Shown in pieces: positions 26,430 to 33,868 of a stretch of 60,880 nucleotides of DNA (position 1 is its first letter; every line of letters begins with the position of its first letter). The notes beneath the pieces were generated by a model that was not told the DNA's origin, searched no databases, and worked only from the letters and a program-made list of their open reading frames with translations. Position numbers and translations under genes: made by a program. The DNA is taken from the IMG/VR virus record IMGVR_UViG_3300020392_000016, positions 1-60,880 of that record, one strand, 5' to 3'. Source of the stretch: a virus.

Positions 26430-27223
26430 GCCACTATGCAACTTTAGGTGTAGACAAAACAGCAACTCAGTCAGAAATCAAAAAAGCTTATAGAAAACTG
26501 TGTATAGTTCACCATCCTGACAAAGGAGGTGATGAGAACAGATTTAAAGAAATTGCAGACGCTTATGCTGTAATTGGCGATCAACAGAAGCGCCAACAGT
26601 ATGACGCTGTACAAGATAATCCGTTTGCCAACTTTGGAAACATGGGAGGTATGGACGGTAACTTCGGTGATTTATTCAATCAATTCTTCGGTCAACAACG
26701 TCAACAAACACGTGGTAGTGATATTAGAGTTGATATGCATATTTCATTTGATGAAGCATTTCATGGATGCACAAAGGTGTTTCAGATTAATGGATTAGAA
26801 CATACCATTGATTTGAAGCGTGGTGTCAGAACTGGACAGAGGTTCAGACTAGCTGGCAAAGGTCAAGCACATCCTTTCAACACGCAACTTCCACCTGGAG
26901 ATTTATTCGTAACAATACACGTACAACTTAATAGTGAGTTTATACTAGAAGGAAACAATATATGGGTAGACGTTACGCTTCCATGGTTTGAAATTATGTC
27001 AGGTACAAAAGTAACAATCAACTCACTAGATGGACCGATTTCAATAACAGTACCTGAAGGAACTGCGCCTGGTAAGGTGTTAAGAGTAAGAGAAAAAGGA
27101 TGGCCAGACTATGATACACAAATAAGAGGAAGTTTATTGTGTAAAATTAATGCTAGCTATCCTGAACTAAATGAACTACAACTCGAATATATAAAGAAAG
27201 TATATCAAAACAAAAATGGATAA
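26426..27223 (+). CDS. DnaJ/CbpA-like co-chaperone
   Basis: A 265-residue protein with a GTG start (no closer ATG, and the J domain begins immediately). The J domain is 1-62, with the HPD at residues 30-32 that stimulates DnaK ATPase. A Gly/Phe/Gln-rich linker follows (NFGNMGGMDG, FNQFFGQQRQQ), then two beta-rich substrate-binding domains (GSDIRVDMHISFDEAF, LPPGDLFVTIHV, TVPEGTAPGKVLRV). There is no zinc finger, so it is a CbpA-type J protein. No phage DnaK is visible, so it probably recruits host DnaK for virion folding. Confidence 0.93.
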   Translation: MSHYATLGVDKTATQSEIKKAYRKLCIVHHPDKGGDENRFKEIADAYAVIGDQQKRQQYDAVQDNPFANFGNMGGMDGNFGDLFNQFFGQQRQQTRGSDIRVDMHISFDEAFHGCTKVFQINGLEHTIDLKRGVRTGQRFRLAGKGQAHPFNTQLPPGDLFVTIHVQLNSEFILEGNNIWVDVTLPWFEIMSGTKVTINSLDGPISITVPEGTAPGKVLRVREKGWPDYDTQIRGSLLCKINASYPELNELQLEYIKKVYQNKNG

Positions 27224-27494
27224 ATTCTTTAGAAAGAACCGTAAAAGGTTATTTGATTCGCGATGGGACATAATTATTGAAGGCCTAATGGTCAACAATA
27301 AGCCTGCTTTTTTTGCTGCTCTTTACCAAGCCATGATGGAACACCCAACATACGTTATTCTATCAGATATGCCAGTTGAACGTAAAATACAAATTTTAAG
27401 TAATATGTTAAAGTATTACGAAGAGAAAGAAGATTACGAGAAATGTGCACAATTAGTAAAAATGCAACAGCAAGTAAATTCAGATATATGTTAA
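27216..27494 (+). CDS. Small protein with EDYEKC motif (paralogue 2)
   Basis: A 92-residue protein overlapping dnaJ by 8 nt and rpsU by 7 nt. The N-terminus is basic (MDKFFRKNRKRLFDSRWD). The C-terminus contains MLKYYEEKEDYEKCAQLVKM, aligned with the proteins at 24731 and 27764. A UVR-like helical hairpin is likely. Sitting between a chaperone and a ribosomal protein, it may act on translation or proteostasis, but this is inference. Confidence 0.75.
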   Translation: MDKFFRKNRKRLFDSRWDIIIEGLMVNNKPAFFAALYQAMMEHPTYVILSDMPVERKIQILSNMLKYYEEKEDYEKCAQLVKMQQQVNSDIC

Positions 27495-27682
27495 TAGTAA
27501 AATTAAATAAGAAAACAAGTATAGAAAAGGCTCTTAAGCAGCTTAAGTCAAAAGTGATAAAGACTAAGCAAATGAGAAGATTAAGAGATTTAAAACAGTT
27601 CACAAAACCTTCACAGAAGAAGAGGCTACAAAATCAGAAGGCCAAATACATCCAGCAGATTAGAACGAAGGAACAGCAATAA
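27488..27682 (+). CDS. rpsU: Ribosomal protein bS21 homologue
   Basis: A 64-residue protein. I chose ATG at 27488 because MLIVKLNKKTSIEKALKQLK matches the start of Bacteroidota bS21, followed by MRRLRDLKQFTKPSQKKR and AKYIQQ, all typical of the family. bS21 sits on the 30S platform next to the anti-Shine-Dalgarno sequence. In Flavobacteria that sequence is hidden by bS18, bS6 and bS21, so a phage copy could change which mRNAs the host ribosome selects. It overlaps the preceding gene. No Shine-Dalgarno sequence is seen. Confidence 0.88.
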   Translation: MLIVKLNKKTSIEKALKQLKSKVIKTKQMRRLRDLKQFTKPSQKKRLQNQKAKYIQQIRTKEQQ

Positions 27683-27751
27683 AAATATAGGATTAACTTA
27701 TTATCCTAATAATTTTCCATCTAGATATTAGCTATCTGGGGTGAGAACACT

Positions 27752-27763
27752 AAATATATAACC
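27752..27763 (+). promoter_or_regulatory. Putative promoter (AAATATATAACC)
   Basis: A variant of the ATATATAA box directly touching the start codon, the same layout as at 21921, 25118 and 36561. Confidence 0.35.
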
Positions 27764-28060
27764 ATGGTTGACCTAACTATAAAAAGACCAACAATTACGA
27801 TGAGTGGATATATTTCCAACACAGATAAAGATTCTCTTATGAGAGCAAGTTATTATCAAATAACTAGGAACTTTACTAAAACAGTAAATCGTTTTGTTGC
27901 TTTTAAGGATGATGATAGATTGATTGAGATTCCACATGGTATTGGTCAACGATCAAAATTCATAGACTTAATGGTTAAATACTTTGAGTCGCTTGAAGAA
28001 TATGAGAAGTGTAATAAGCTGATGAAGCTTAAAGAACTAGTCATAATGGCTGGTGACTAA
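27764..28060 (+). CDS. Small protein with EEYEKC motif (paralogue 3)
   Basis: A 98-residue protein. The C-terminal LMVKYFESLEEYEKCNKLMK matches the two other family members. The N-terminal half differs (VDLTIKRPTITMSGYI), so only the C-terminal hairpin is shared. phoH follows after 13 nt. Confidence 0.75.
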   Translation: MVDLTIKRPTITMSGYISNTDKDSLMRASYYQITRNFTKTVNRFVAFKDDDRLIEIPHGIGQRSKFIDLMVKYFESLEEYEKCNKLMKLKELVIMAGD

Positions 28061-28073
28061 AAAAATTTAAACT

Positions 28074-28757
28074 ATGGCGAGAACCTCTAGAGCAGCATCA
28101 ATTGGAGCTGGGTTGAAAAGAGTTCAACTAAGACCTAATCAAAGAAATTATGTCGATACGATAAACAAGAATGATATTACATTCTGTTACGGACCAGCTG
28201 GAACATCAAAAACATTTACAGCTTGCTTTACAGCGCTGGAGATGTTGCAAGAAAAGAAGATTAAAGAAATAGTGTTGTGTAAACCAATCCAAGAAGCGGG
28301 TGAAAAACTTGGACATTTACCGGGAGACATTCATGACAAGACAGATCCCTACATGAAATCTTACAAATCTAATATAGAAAAGATAATTGGAGCTGAACTA
28401 ACTAAAACCTTATTTGACAAAAGAATAATTCGATTCGAACCACTAGCCTATATGCGAGGAGATACTTTTGACGATGCCTTAATGATTCTTGATGAAGCAC
28501 AAAATGCAACATATAAACAGTTAATGTTATTTGTGACAAGAATGGGTAAGTCAAGTAAGGTGGTAGTAACTGGAGATGTAAGTCAAGCTGATATTGCAGC
28601 TTCACATGTAAGTCTACCAGGTTTCATTGAGTTATTAGAAGGTGTGAAAGGAATTGACACACATATATTTACAGAGTCAGATATAGTTAGAGCTAAAATA
28701 CTACAAGAGGTTGTGGCTAGGTATGATAAATGGAAAATTCAAAACAACATCAAATAA
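28074..28757 (+). CDS. phoH: PhoH-family ATPase
   Basis: A 227-residue protein. Walker A is YGPAGTSKT (39-47), Walker B is ALMILDEAQN near 136, and KVVVTGDVSQADI is the sensor region; these are diagnostic of PhoH, a superfamily-1-like ATPase frequent in marine phages. The family has been linked to RNA handling and phosphate stress, but its phage role is not settled. It overlaps the acetyltransferase gene by 28 nt. Confidence 0.95.
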   Translation: MARTSRAASIGAGLKRVQLRPNQRNYVDTINKNDITFCYGPAGTSKTFTACFTALEMLQEKKIKEIVLCKPIQEAGEKLGHLPGDIHDKTDPYMKSYKSNIEKIIGAELTKTLFDKRIIRFEPLAYMRGDTFDDALMILDEAQNATYKQLMLFVTRMGKSSKVVVTGDVSQADIAASHVSLPGFIELLEGVKGIDTHIFTESDIVRAKILQEVVARYDKWKIQNNIK

Positions 28758-29209
28758 AGATTCGTAAAGCAACTTACGATGACTTAGGTCCTATTTGTGA
28801 TATTTACACAGATGCTTTTGAAGGTAAGACTCTACCGTCTACTAGACAGTGGTGGAATATATTAGATGACAAGAACATTAATTACTTCGTGGCAGAGGAA
28901 TACGGAGAAGTCGTAGGAACAGCATCACTTATTACAATCAACAAACTAATTAGAGGTGGTAACCGAGTAGGTATGATTGAAGATGTGGCAGTATCAAAAT
29001 ATGCAGGTTCAAGAGGTATCGGTTCTATGTTAATTGAAAGACTAAAAGAACTAGCCATAGAAAAGGGATGTTACAAAACTATTCTTAATTGTTCTGAAGA
29101 GAATGTGGAGTTCTACAAGAAGTGTGGTTTCTATCAAAAAGAAGTTCAAATGAGATGGGACAGACCACCAGAATTCGCCCCTGGTAATAGAAACAAATCA
29201 CTATTTTAA
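28730..29209 (+). CDS. GNAT-family N-acetyltransferase
   Basis: A 159-residue protein with the GNAT fold: IKIRKATYDDLGPICDIY (strand 1/helix 1), GEVVGTASLI, MIEDVAVSKYAGSRGIGSML (acetyl-CoA pyrophosphate loop GSRGIGS) and LNCSEENVEFYKKCGFYQKE (motif B). It would transfer an acetyl group from acetyl-CoA to an amine. Phage GNATs may modify host proteins or small molecules; the target is unknown. Confidence 0.92.
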   Translation: MENSKQHQIKIRKATYDDLGPICDIYTDAFEGKTLPSTRQWWNILDDKNINYFVAEEYGEVVGTASLITINKLIRGGNRVGMIEDVAVSKYAGSRGIGSMLIERLKELAIEKGCYKTILNCSEENVEFYKKCGFYQKEVQMRWDRPPEFAPGNRNKSLF

Positions 29210-29233
29210 GGTATAACAATCAAAGTTATATCT

Positions 29234-29860
29234 ATGTCTAAACAAATAATCTTAAGACACAGTCACACAAACGATCCTAACACTATAGAAGTTGGAGTTG
29301 ATGAAGCAGGTAGAGGCGCGTTGGCAGGTCCTGTCACAGTAGCGGCTTGTATTATGCCGTATGGTTTTCAACATGAATTAATTAAAGATTCTAAACTTCT
29401 AAATGAGGCTCAGAGAGCAGAAGCTAGACAAATGGTCTTAGATAACTGTTTGGCATACTCCATTCAACACATCGGTGTAGAGCAAATAGAAAACACTAAC
29501 ATTCTTAAAGCTACCTTAGAAGGCATGAGAAGAGCTCTTGTTGCTACTAAAGCTCAAAGAGATTTTGACTTTATTCTAATAGATGGCGATCAATTTCACG
29601 GTTTCGATGGTAAACCTTTTGAAACTGTAGTCGGTGGAGATAATACTTATGTCAGTATTGCGGCTGCAAGTATTCTGGCAAAAACAGAAAGAGACCAATA
29701 TATGAAGTCACTTGAAGGCGGTAACGTATATGGTTGGGGTTCTAACAAAGGTTATGGCACAAAACAACACATCACAGCTATCAAAGAGTCTGGCTCAACA
29801 GAACATCACAGAGAGTCATTCATCTCACATTTATTAACTACTACAAATCAATTATTTTGA
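29234..29860 (+). CDS. rnhB: Ribonuclease HII
   Basis: A 208-residue protein. VGVDEAGRGALAGPV (D23, E24) is the RNase HII signature. LIDGDQF supplies the next acidic residue, and the family segment AAASILAKTERDQYM follows. It nicks RNA in RNA-DNA hybrids, probably for primer removal and misincorporated ribonucleotides. The family usually has about 200 residues, so it is full length. Confidence 0.96.
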   Translation: MSKQIILRHSHTNDPNTIEVGVDEAGRGALAGPVTVAACIMPYGFQHELIKDSKLLNEAQRAEARQMVLDNCLAYSIQHIGVEQIENTNILKATLEGMRRALVATKAQRDFDFILIDGDQFHGFDGKPFETVVGGDNTYVSIAAASILAKTERDQYMKSLEGGNVYGWGSNKGYGTKQHITAIKESGSTEHHRESFISHLLTTTNQLF

Positions 29861-30201
29861 GAGGCTTAATTCTTGGAATGCTCCTCTTTCTAGGTGGGCA
29901 AATTCTGATTTGGTTTCAGACCAACGGACAATTCTTAAATAAATGGGCAAAAGATAATCCATTCTTAATGTCATGTATCTTTGCTATACCAATATCTTAC
30001 ATGTTCATTAAAGCTACTGCTCTAATAGCAGAACACTATGAAGGATTACTTTGGCCTGGTAGATTCATTGGTTTCTCAATGGGTATAACTTCCTTTGCAT
30101 TCTTAACATGGTGGTTGATGGGCGAAGGTATTAATATGAAGACAACAACATGTGTGATTCTAGCTTGTGCTATTATCGGCATACAATTATTTTGGAAGTA
30201 A
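29857..30201 (+). CDS. Conserved phage membrane protein
   Basis: A 114-residue protein with a TTG start overlapping the RNase HII stop by 4 nt; ATG at 29878 is an alternative. Four hydrophobic segments are visible (LGMLLFLGGQILIWF, FLMSCIFAIPISYMFI, IGFSMGITSFAFLTWW, CVILACAIIGIQLFW), with NPFLMSC and GLLWPGR between them. I recall similar short membrane proteins in marine T4-like phages but no assigned function. Confidence 0.65.
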   Translation: MRGLILGMLLFLGGQILIWFQTNGQFLNKWAKDNPFLMSCIFAIPISYMFIKATALIAEHYEGLLWPGRFIGFSMGITSFAFLTWWLMGEGINMKTTTCVILACAIIGIQLFWK

Positions 30202-30465
30202 ATGAAATTACCTTGGTTAGAAAAGAAACCTGATAAACCTACATTTGTAGCAGTTTACAAGAAACAAAAAAACAGTAACAAACACTATATGATTGTTACA
30301 GATATTCACTCTGATATTTTAATTAATGCCAGAGCAACAAAACCCATCATAGACCACAAGTATGAAATTGTTGAACTTGGGATGGGAAGCTCATTTATTG
30401 AGATGTGGTCTAAGAAGTATAAAATTAGAAAACCACAAATAATTGAGAAATATCCTGCAAAATAA
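30202..30465 (+). CDS. Small hypothetical protein
   Basis: An 87-residue protein beginning at the base after the previous stop. It is basic, with beta-strand character (FVAVYKKQKNSNKHYMIVTD, HKYEIVELGMGS). Its last codons (GCA AAA TAA) form the first bases of the conserved promoter that drives the next gene, an arrangement also seen at 32016 and near 60832. No family is recognised. Confidence 0.65.
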   Translation: MKLPWLEKKPDKPTFVAVYKKQKNSNKHYMIVTDIHSDILINARATKPIIDHKYEIVELGMGSSFIEMWSKKYKIRKPQIIEKYPAK

Positions 30466-30520
30466 TTGCCTTAGAATTTTTCTATGTCAGATATTTTTCG
30501 TATATTTGTACTGTAAATAA
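30457..30520 (+). promoter_or_regulatory. Conserved early-type promoter element, copy B
   Basis: TTGCCTTAGAATTTTTCTA, TGTCAGATATTTTTCG, then TATATTTG, a perfect Bacteroidota -7 box (TAnnTTTG), then TACTGTAAATAA. It overlaps the 3' end of the preceding gene. Confidence 0.85.
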
Positions 30521-30527
30521 CAAACTT

Positions 30528-30743
30528 ATGAAACAATTTTTTTGGGCCCTATTGATAATCTTGGTATTCGTACCAGCAAGTATTTTCGTAGCAACATTAC
30601 TATGGAATATGGTATTAGTTCAAGTAGTTACATGGGCTAACCCAATTAACTTTTGGCAAATGTTTGGATTAATGGCATTATTGTACTTAATCTGGCCTGG
30701 CACAAAAGTAGGAATTAATAACAAGAATAAAAAGAATGGCTAA
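30528..30743 (+). CDS. Small membrane protein
   Basis: A 71-residue protein with two hydrophobic helices (FFWALLIILVFVPASIFVAT and FWQMFGLMALLYLIWPG) and a basic tail (NNKNKKNG). It is the first gene behind promoter copy B and may be an early envelope-targeting protein. No family is recognised. Confidence 0.65.
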   Translation: MKQFFWALLIILVFVPASIFVATLLWNMVLVQVVTWANPINFWQMFGLMALLYLIWPGTKVGINNKNKKNG

Positions 30744-31194
30744 GAAAATCATTTATTTTGATATGGACGGAGTCCTAGTAGATTTAGCAGCAAAGATTGC
30801 TACTTACTCTAAGGACTTTATTGATGCATGTCAAAAAGATGATACTGTAGACTGTATACCTGATTTATTCTTAGACCCACCTCCAATGGCAGGTGCTGTA
30901 GATGCATTCAACAAGTTTGTCAAGTCTGACAAATATGATGTTTACATTCTAAGTACAGCTCCATGGAATAATCCAGATGCTTGGATGCAAAAAAGAAAGT
31001 GGGTAATGAAGCACTTAGGAGATGGTGCTTACAAAAGACTAATTCTCTCTCATAATAAACATTTGAATATGGGAGACTATTTAGTAGATGACAGAACCAA
31101 GAATGGTGCTGGTGATTTTACTGGAAAGCTAATTCAATTCGGCAGTGATAAATTTCCGGATTGGGATAGTGTATTGAACTATTTAAAACCTTAA
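30736..31194 (+). CDS. 5'(3')-deoxyribonucleotidase (NT5C-like, HAD)
   Basis: A 152-residue protein. HAD motif I is IYFDMDGVLVD (D9, D11), motif II is ILSTAPWNNPDAW, and the late acidic motif is YLVDDRTKNGAGDF, all as in NT5C-type deoxyribonucleotidases. The reaction is dephosphorylation of deoxynucleoside monophosphates, adjusting nucleotide pools. It overlaps the membrane-protein gene by 8 nt. Confidence 0.85.
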   Translation: MAKKIIYFDMDGVLVDLAAKIATYSKDFIDACQKDDTVDCIPDLFLDPPPMAGAVDAFNKFVKSDKYDVYILSTAPWNNPDAWMQKRKWVMKHLGDGAYKRLILSHNKHLNMGDYLVDDRTKNGAGDFTGKLIQFGSDKFPDWDSVLNYLKP

Positions 31195-31195
31195 T

Positions 31196-31450
31196 ATGGA
31201 CTTTGAACCTAAATGGACTTTTAAAGAAAACATGGACCACATCTTTGATGTGATTAAAAAAGCTGCGGCAGTTATCAAATCTTGTAAGAACACTACACAT
31301 TTGGCAGGTGCCACAAATTATGTCAAGAATGTCAGGCGATACCTAACCTTCTTTGACAAATCTGCAAGACAACAAGAATTTTGTGACAAACAATTAAATG
31401 AGTTTGACAAAATGATTAGAATTAAAACTAAACAATATCTTGTCGATTAA
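31196..31450 (+). CDS. Small hypothetical protein
   Basis: An 84-residue helical, Lys/Phe-rich protein (MDFEPKWTFKENMDHIFDVI, YLTFFDKSARQQEFCDKQL). It is coupled to the nucleotidase before it (1 nt gap) and the methyltransferase after it (11-nt overlap). No family is recognised. Confidence 0.6.
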   Translation: MDFEPKWTFKENMDHIFDVIKKAAAVIKSCKNTTHLAGATNYVKNVRRYLTFFDKSARQQEFCDKQLNEFDKMIRIKTKQYLVD

Positions 31451-32024
31451 GAGGTGGACACAGACTGATATAGAATTATCTTCTGAATTCTTAAAAGCCC
31501 CTCATTTTTCTAAAAATACTGGTGGCCAAGAAATCATGCATGAATGGGAAACTCCTATAATGAAGCAGGATGCAAAGCACTTATGTAAAGGTGGAGGTAG
31601 TATTCTAAATATAGGTTATGGTATGGGTATCATTGACGGTTTTATTAGAGACCATAAACCTGACAAACATACTATTATTGAAGTACATCCACAGATTGTA
31701 GAGAATGCTAAAGCTGCAGGCTATGAGAATGTATTGGAAGGAGATTGGCTTGACATTGTCAAGAATATGACAGAACAGTTTGATGCAATATATTTTGATA
31801 CTTATTGTTTTGACAGAGATGATTGGGCTATTTTTACAAAAGACCATGTAGATAGACTTTTAAAACCAGGAGGTAGATTTAGCTATTTTAATCGTGATGC
31901 TGCAAGACATCAAAAAGTAGCAGAATTGTGTGAGGCTAAAGGTTGGAAGTCCAATATGGAGACTATTCAGTTCTCTAGAAGCCAGTGGTATGATTCTATT
32001 ATTTGGCATAAATCTGCAAAATAA
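31440..32024 (+). CDS. RMT2/GAMT-like SAM-dependent methyltransferase
   Basis: A 194-residue protein with a TTG start overlapping the preceding gene. Motif I is ILNIGYGMGIIDGF (56-69), then HTIIEVHPQIVENA, EGDWLDIV, FDAIYFDTYCFD and LLKPGGRFSYFNRD. The combination GYGMGIID, EVHP, FDTY and FSYFN is characteristic of guanidinoacetate methyltransferase and protein arginine methyltransferase 2 relatives. A guanidino or arginine side chain is therefore a plausible acceptor. Its last codons enter promoter copy C. Confidence 0.8.
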   Translation: MSIKRWTQTDIELSSEFLKAPHFSKNTGGQEIMHEWETPIMKQDAKHLCKGGGSILNIGYGMGIIDGFIRDHKPDKHTIIEVHPQIVENAKAAGYENVLEGDWLDIVKNMTEQFDAIYFDTYCFDRDDWAIFTKDHVDRLLKPGGRFSYFNRDAARHQKVAELCEAKGWKSNMETIQFSRSQWYDSIIWHKSAK

Positions 32025-32080
32025 TTGCCTCTAGATTTTTCTATGTCAGAAAAATTGATTATATTAGTACTGTAATTAAA
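32016..32080 (+). promoter_or_regulatory. Conserved early-type promoter element, copy C
   Basis: TTGCCTCTAGATTTTTCTA, TGTCAGAAAAATTGAT, then TATATTAGTACTGTAATTAA. It overlaps the end of the methyltransferase gene and sits 5 nt before the phosphatase start codon. Confidence 0.85.
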
Positions 32081-32085
32081 CAAAT

Positions 32086-32544
32086 ATGAAAAACGTAATT
32101 TTTGATCTCGACGGAACTTTAGCTCTTATTGATGATAGGAGAAAGATTTCTAAGAAGCCAAATGGTAAGATGGACTGGGATGTATTTTTCGATCCTAAGA
32201 ACATTGACCTTGACTTGCCAAACCATGCTGTAATTGCAATGGCTCAGACTTTAAAAGCTGCTGGCCATAGAATTATCATCTTGTCCGGTAGAAGTAAAGC
32301 TACTAAAGATGCTACTAGAGCTTGGTTAAAAAAGTTTGATGTACCATTTGACATCTTGAAGATGAGACCTACTTCTAAAGATTTCATGTTCATGCCTGAT
32401 GACAAGCTTAAGCAAATGTGGCTTGACAGTTTATTCAATGACAAAAATGATATTGTTTGTGTCTTTGATGACAGACAAAAGGTTGTGGATATGTGGAGAA
32501 GCAATGGCTTAACCTGTATGCAGGTTGCGCCAGGTGACTTTTAA
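32086..32544 (+). CDS. Polynucleotide 3'-phosphatase domain (T4 PseT C-terminal-like)
   Basis: A 152-residue HAD protein. Motif I is VIFDLDGTLAL (D7, D9), the Ser/Thr motif is ILSGRSKATKDATRAWL, and the C-terminus CVFDDRQKVVDMWR...QVAPGDF is nearly the ending of the T4 polynucleotide kinase/phosphatase. Only the phosphatase half is present; there is no P-loop kinase. It would remove 3'-phosphates from nucleic acid ends, for example after RNA cleavage. It is driven directly by promoter copy C. Confidence 0.85.
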   Translation: MKNVIFDLDGTLALIDDRRKISKKPNGKMDWDVFFDPKNIDLDLPNHAVIAMAQTLKAAGHRIIILSGRSKATKDATRAWLKKFDVPFDILKMRPTSKDFMFMPDDKLKQMWLDSLFNDKNDIVCVFDDRQKVVDMWRSNGLTCMQVAPGDF

Positions 32545-32657
32545 CGTCCCTGGCCCCTGTATGCCTTCTTGTAATTCTTAGACTTCTTAGAATTAGAATG
32601 GTTGTTCTTACTATGAACTCCCGGGCGTTTCTTCTTTGCTTTATCTCTTAGAGCCAT
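32541..32657 (-). CDS. 38-residue very basic small protein
   Basis: The minus-strand frame begins MALRDKAKKKRPGVHSKNNH and ends KKAYRGQGR. It is a Lys/Arg/Asn/Ser-rich peptide of a type (RPGVHSK, SKNYKK-YRGQGR) that I recall from other phages of this group. It converges on the phosphatase gene with a 4-nt overlap, and a GATATATAGC box lies 28 nt upstream. It probably binds nucleic acid. Confidence 0.65.
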   Translation of the reverse strand: MALRDKAKKKRPGVHSKNNHSNSKKSKNYKKAYRGQGR

Positions 32658-32684
32658 TACTAATAGTATATTTTTATGTTAAAA

Positions 32685-32694
32685 GCTATATATC
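32685..32694 (-). promoter_or_regulatory. Putative late promoter on the minus strand
   Basis: The reverse complement reads GATATATAGC, a copy of the late-type box placed upstream of the 38-residue minus-strand gene. Confidence 0.4.
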
Positions 32695-32718
32695 TTCAAA
32701 AATTGTTAACAACTTTTT

Positions 32719-32783
32719 GCAAAATAGTTGCCTCTAGATTTTTCTATGTCAGATATTTTTATTATATTAGTACTGTAATTAAA
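32719..32783 (+). promoter_or_regulatory. Conserved early-type promoter element, copy D
   Basis: TTGCCTCTAGATTTTTCTA, TGTCAGATATTTTTAT, then TATATTAGTACTGTAATTAA, ending 9 nt before the start codon of the gene at 32793. It is the copy closest to the consensus on the plus strand. Confidence 0.88.
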
Positions 32784-32792
32784 CGATAAACA

Positions 32793-33107
32793 ATGAACAA
32801 ATACATGCAAAAAATCACAACTTTCCCATTCAGACACCCACTTGGAGACTGTACCAACAATGGTTTGACTTCAGTAGGTGATAACTTCGACCTTTATTTT
32901 GATTTCGATAGTGTGGACAACATTCCAGACGATTCACTTGTCTTAATCAAAAGAAACTTGTTTGGTAAACCAGCTTGGTACGCTAAACCTGCATCACTTG
33001 TAAAATCTAATACTCATTCTATGATGGGTGGTAACTTCGTTTACACTTCAGATTCAAGATTCCCTGGAGGTGCGCCGATTCCTGTTCACGATAGAGTAGA
33101 AGCATAA
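32793..33107 (+). CDS. Hypothetical protein under the conserved promoter
   Basis: A 104-residue Asp/Phe/Asn-rich protein (DLYFDFDSVDNIPDDSLVLI, FGKPAWYAKPASLV, FPGGAPIPVHDR). The short stop-start overlap with the next gene (TAATG) supports an operon. No family is recognised. Confidence 0.65.
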   Translation: MNKYMQKITTFPFRHPLGDCTNNGLTSVGDNFDLYFDFDSVDNIPDDSLVLIKRNLFGKPAWYAKPASLVKSNTHSMMGGNFVYTSDSRFPGGAPIPVHDRVEA

Positions 33108-33319
33108 TGACAGATTTCTATACACATCCAAAAGGTACATCGTGGTACTACAGAGAAATGGGTTCCAGAGATAAAAAGACTGGAAAGCTAAAATACTATA
33201 ACGTGAAAGTCACGGACTATAAAATTGTGGACTGTGAGTGTATGGCTAGAGAATTCAGACCATACCAACCATGTAAGCACATGAAAAGATTACATGAAAA
33301 AATTGGCCACAGTTTGTAA
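33107..33319 (+). CDS. Small SWIM-like zinc-binding protein
   Basis: A 70-residue protein. C43-x-C45 and C56-x-H58 (DCECMAREF, QPCKHMKRL) match the CxC...CxH pattern of SWIM zinc domains, which bind nucleic acid or protein. The N-terminus is basic and aromatic. It is coupled to the previous gene. Confidence 0.7.
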   Translation: MTDFYTHPKGTSWYYREMGSRDKKTGKLKYYNVKVTDYKIVDCECMAREFRPYQPCKHMKRLHEKIGHSL

Positions 33320-33349
33320 ATTTCCAAAAAAGCATGTAATTATATTAAT

Positions 33350-33868
33350 ATGGAAGCAATAAAACAAATACAATCACTTCTGCAGGAAGCAGAACAGATA
33401 GCAAAAGATCAATTAGGCTTAGACAATATATTCTACAACGAGAGGTTCGTAGAGATGTTTATGGCTAATCATTTAGGTCATGAGTATGGTAACAATACTC
33501 AGGGTGGCGATGCCTTAGATGCCACTGAAACGCCTACAGAATATAAGGCAATTAATCTTAGAAATAAAACTAAAGGTACGTTCCAGTTCCATTGGTTATC
33601 TAAGAATAAAATCAAGAAATATGCTGAGACTAATAATATGTACTTTGCAATTAGAGATGGTGTAACTATTCAGAAGATCTATGAAGTTCCTACTGAAGTT
33701 ATCATGCCAGTCTTAGAAGCTAAAGCTACAAATTCAAAATCTATTAATGGTCACGCAGGTTTCAATGAGAAGAAATTAGTAAATGAGTTTAACGCAAAGT
33801 TAGTCTATGATGCAGAGAAATTCAACTGTGCATATTCTGGCTTAACATCACCAGCAGCTTATGAGTAA
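33350..33868 (+). CDS. Putative PD-(D/E)XK-type endonuclease
   Basis: A 172-residue protein. GGDALDATETPTEYKAINL (D54, E64-Y-K66) fits the D...ExK catalytic core, followed by the strand TFQFHWLSKNKIKKY and FAIRDGVTIQKIYEV, as in type II restriction-like folds. A nuclease acting on host or competing DNA is inferred. No cognate methyltransferase for DNA is visible next to it. Confidence 0.5.
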   Translation: MEAIKQIQSLLQEAEQIAKDQLGLDNIFYNERFVEMFMANHLGHEYGNNTQGGDALDATETPTEYKAINLRNKTKGTFQFHWLSKNKIKKYAETNNMYFAIRDGVTIQKIYEVPTEVIMPVLEAKATNSKSINGHAGFNEKKLVNEFNAKLVYDAEKFNCAYSGLTSPAAYE

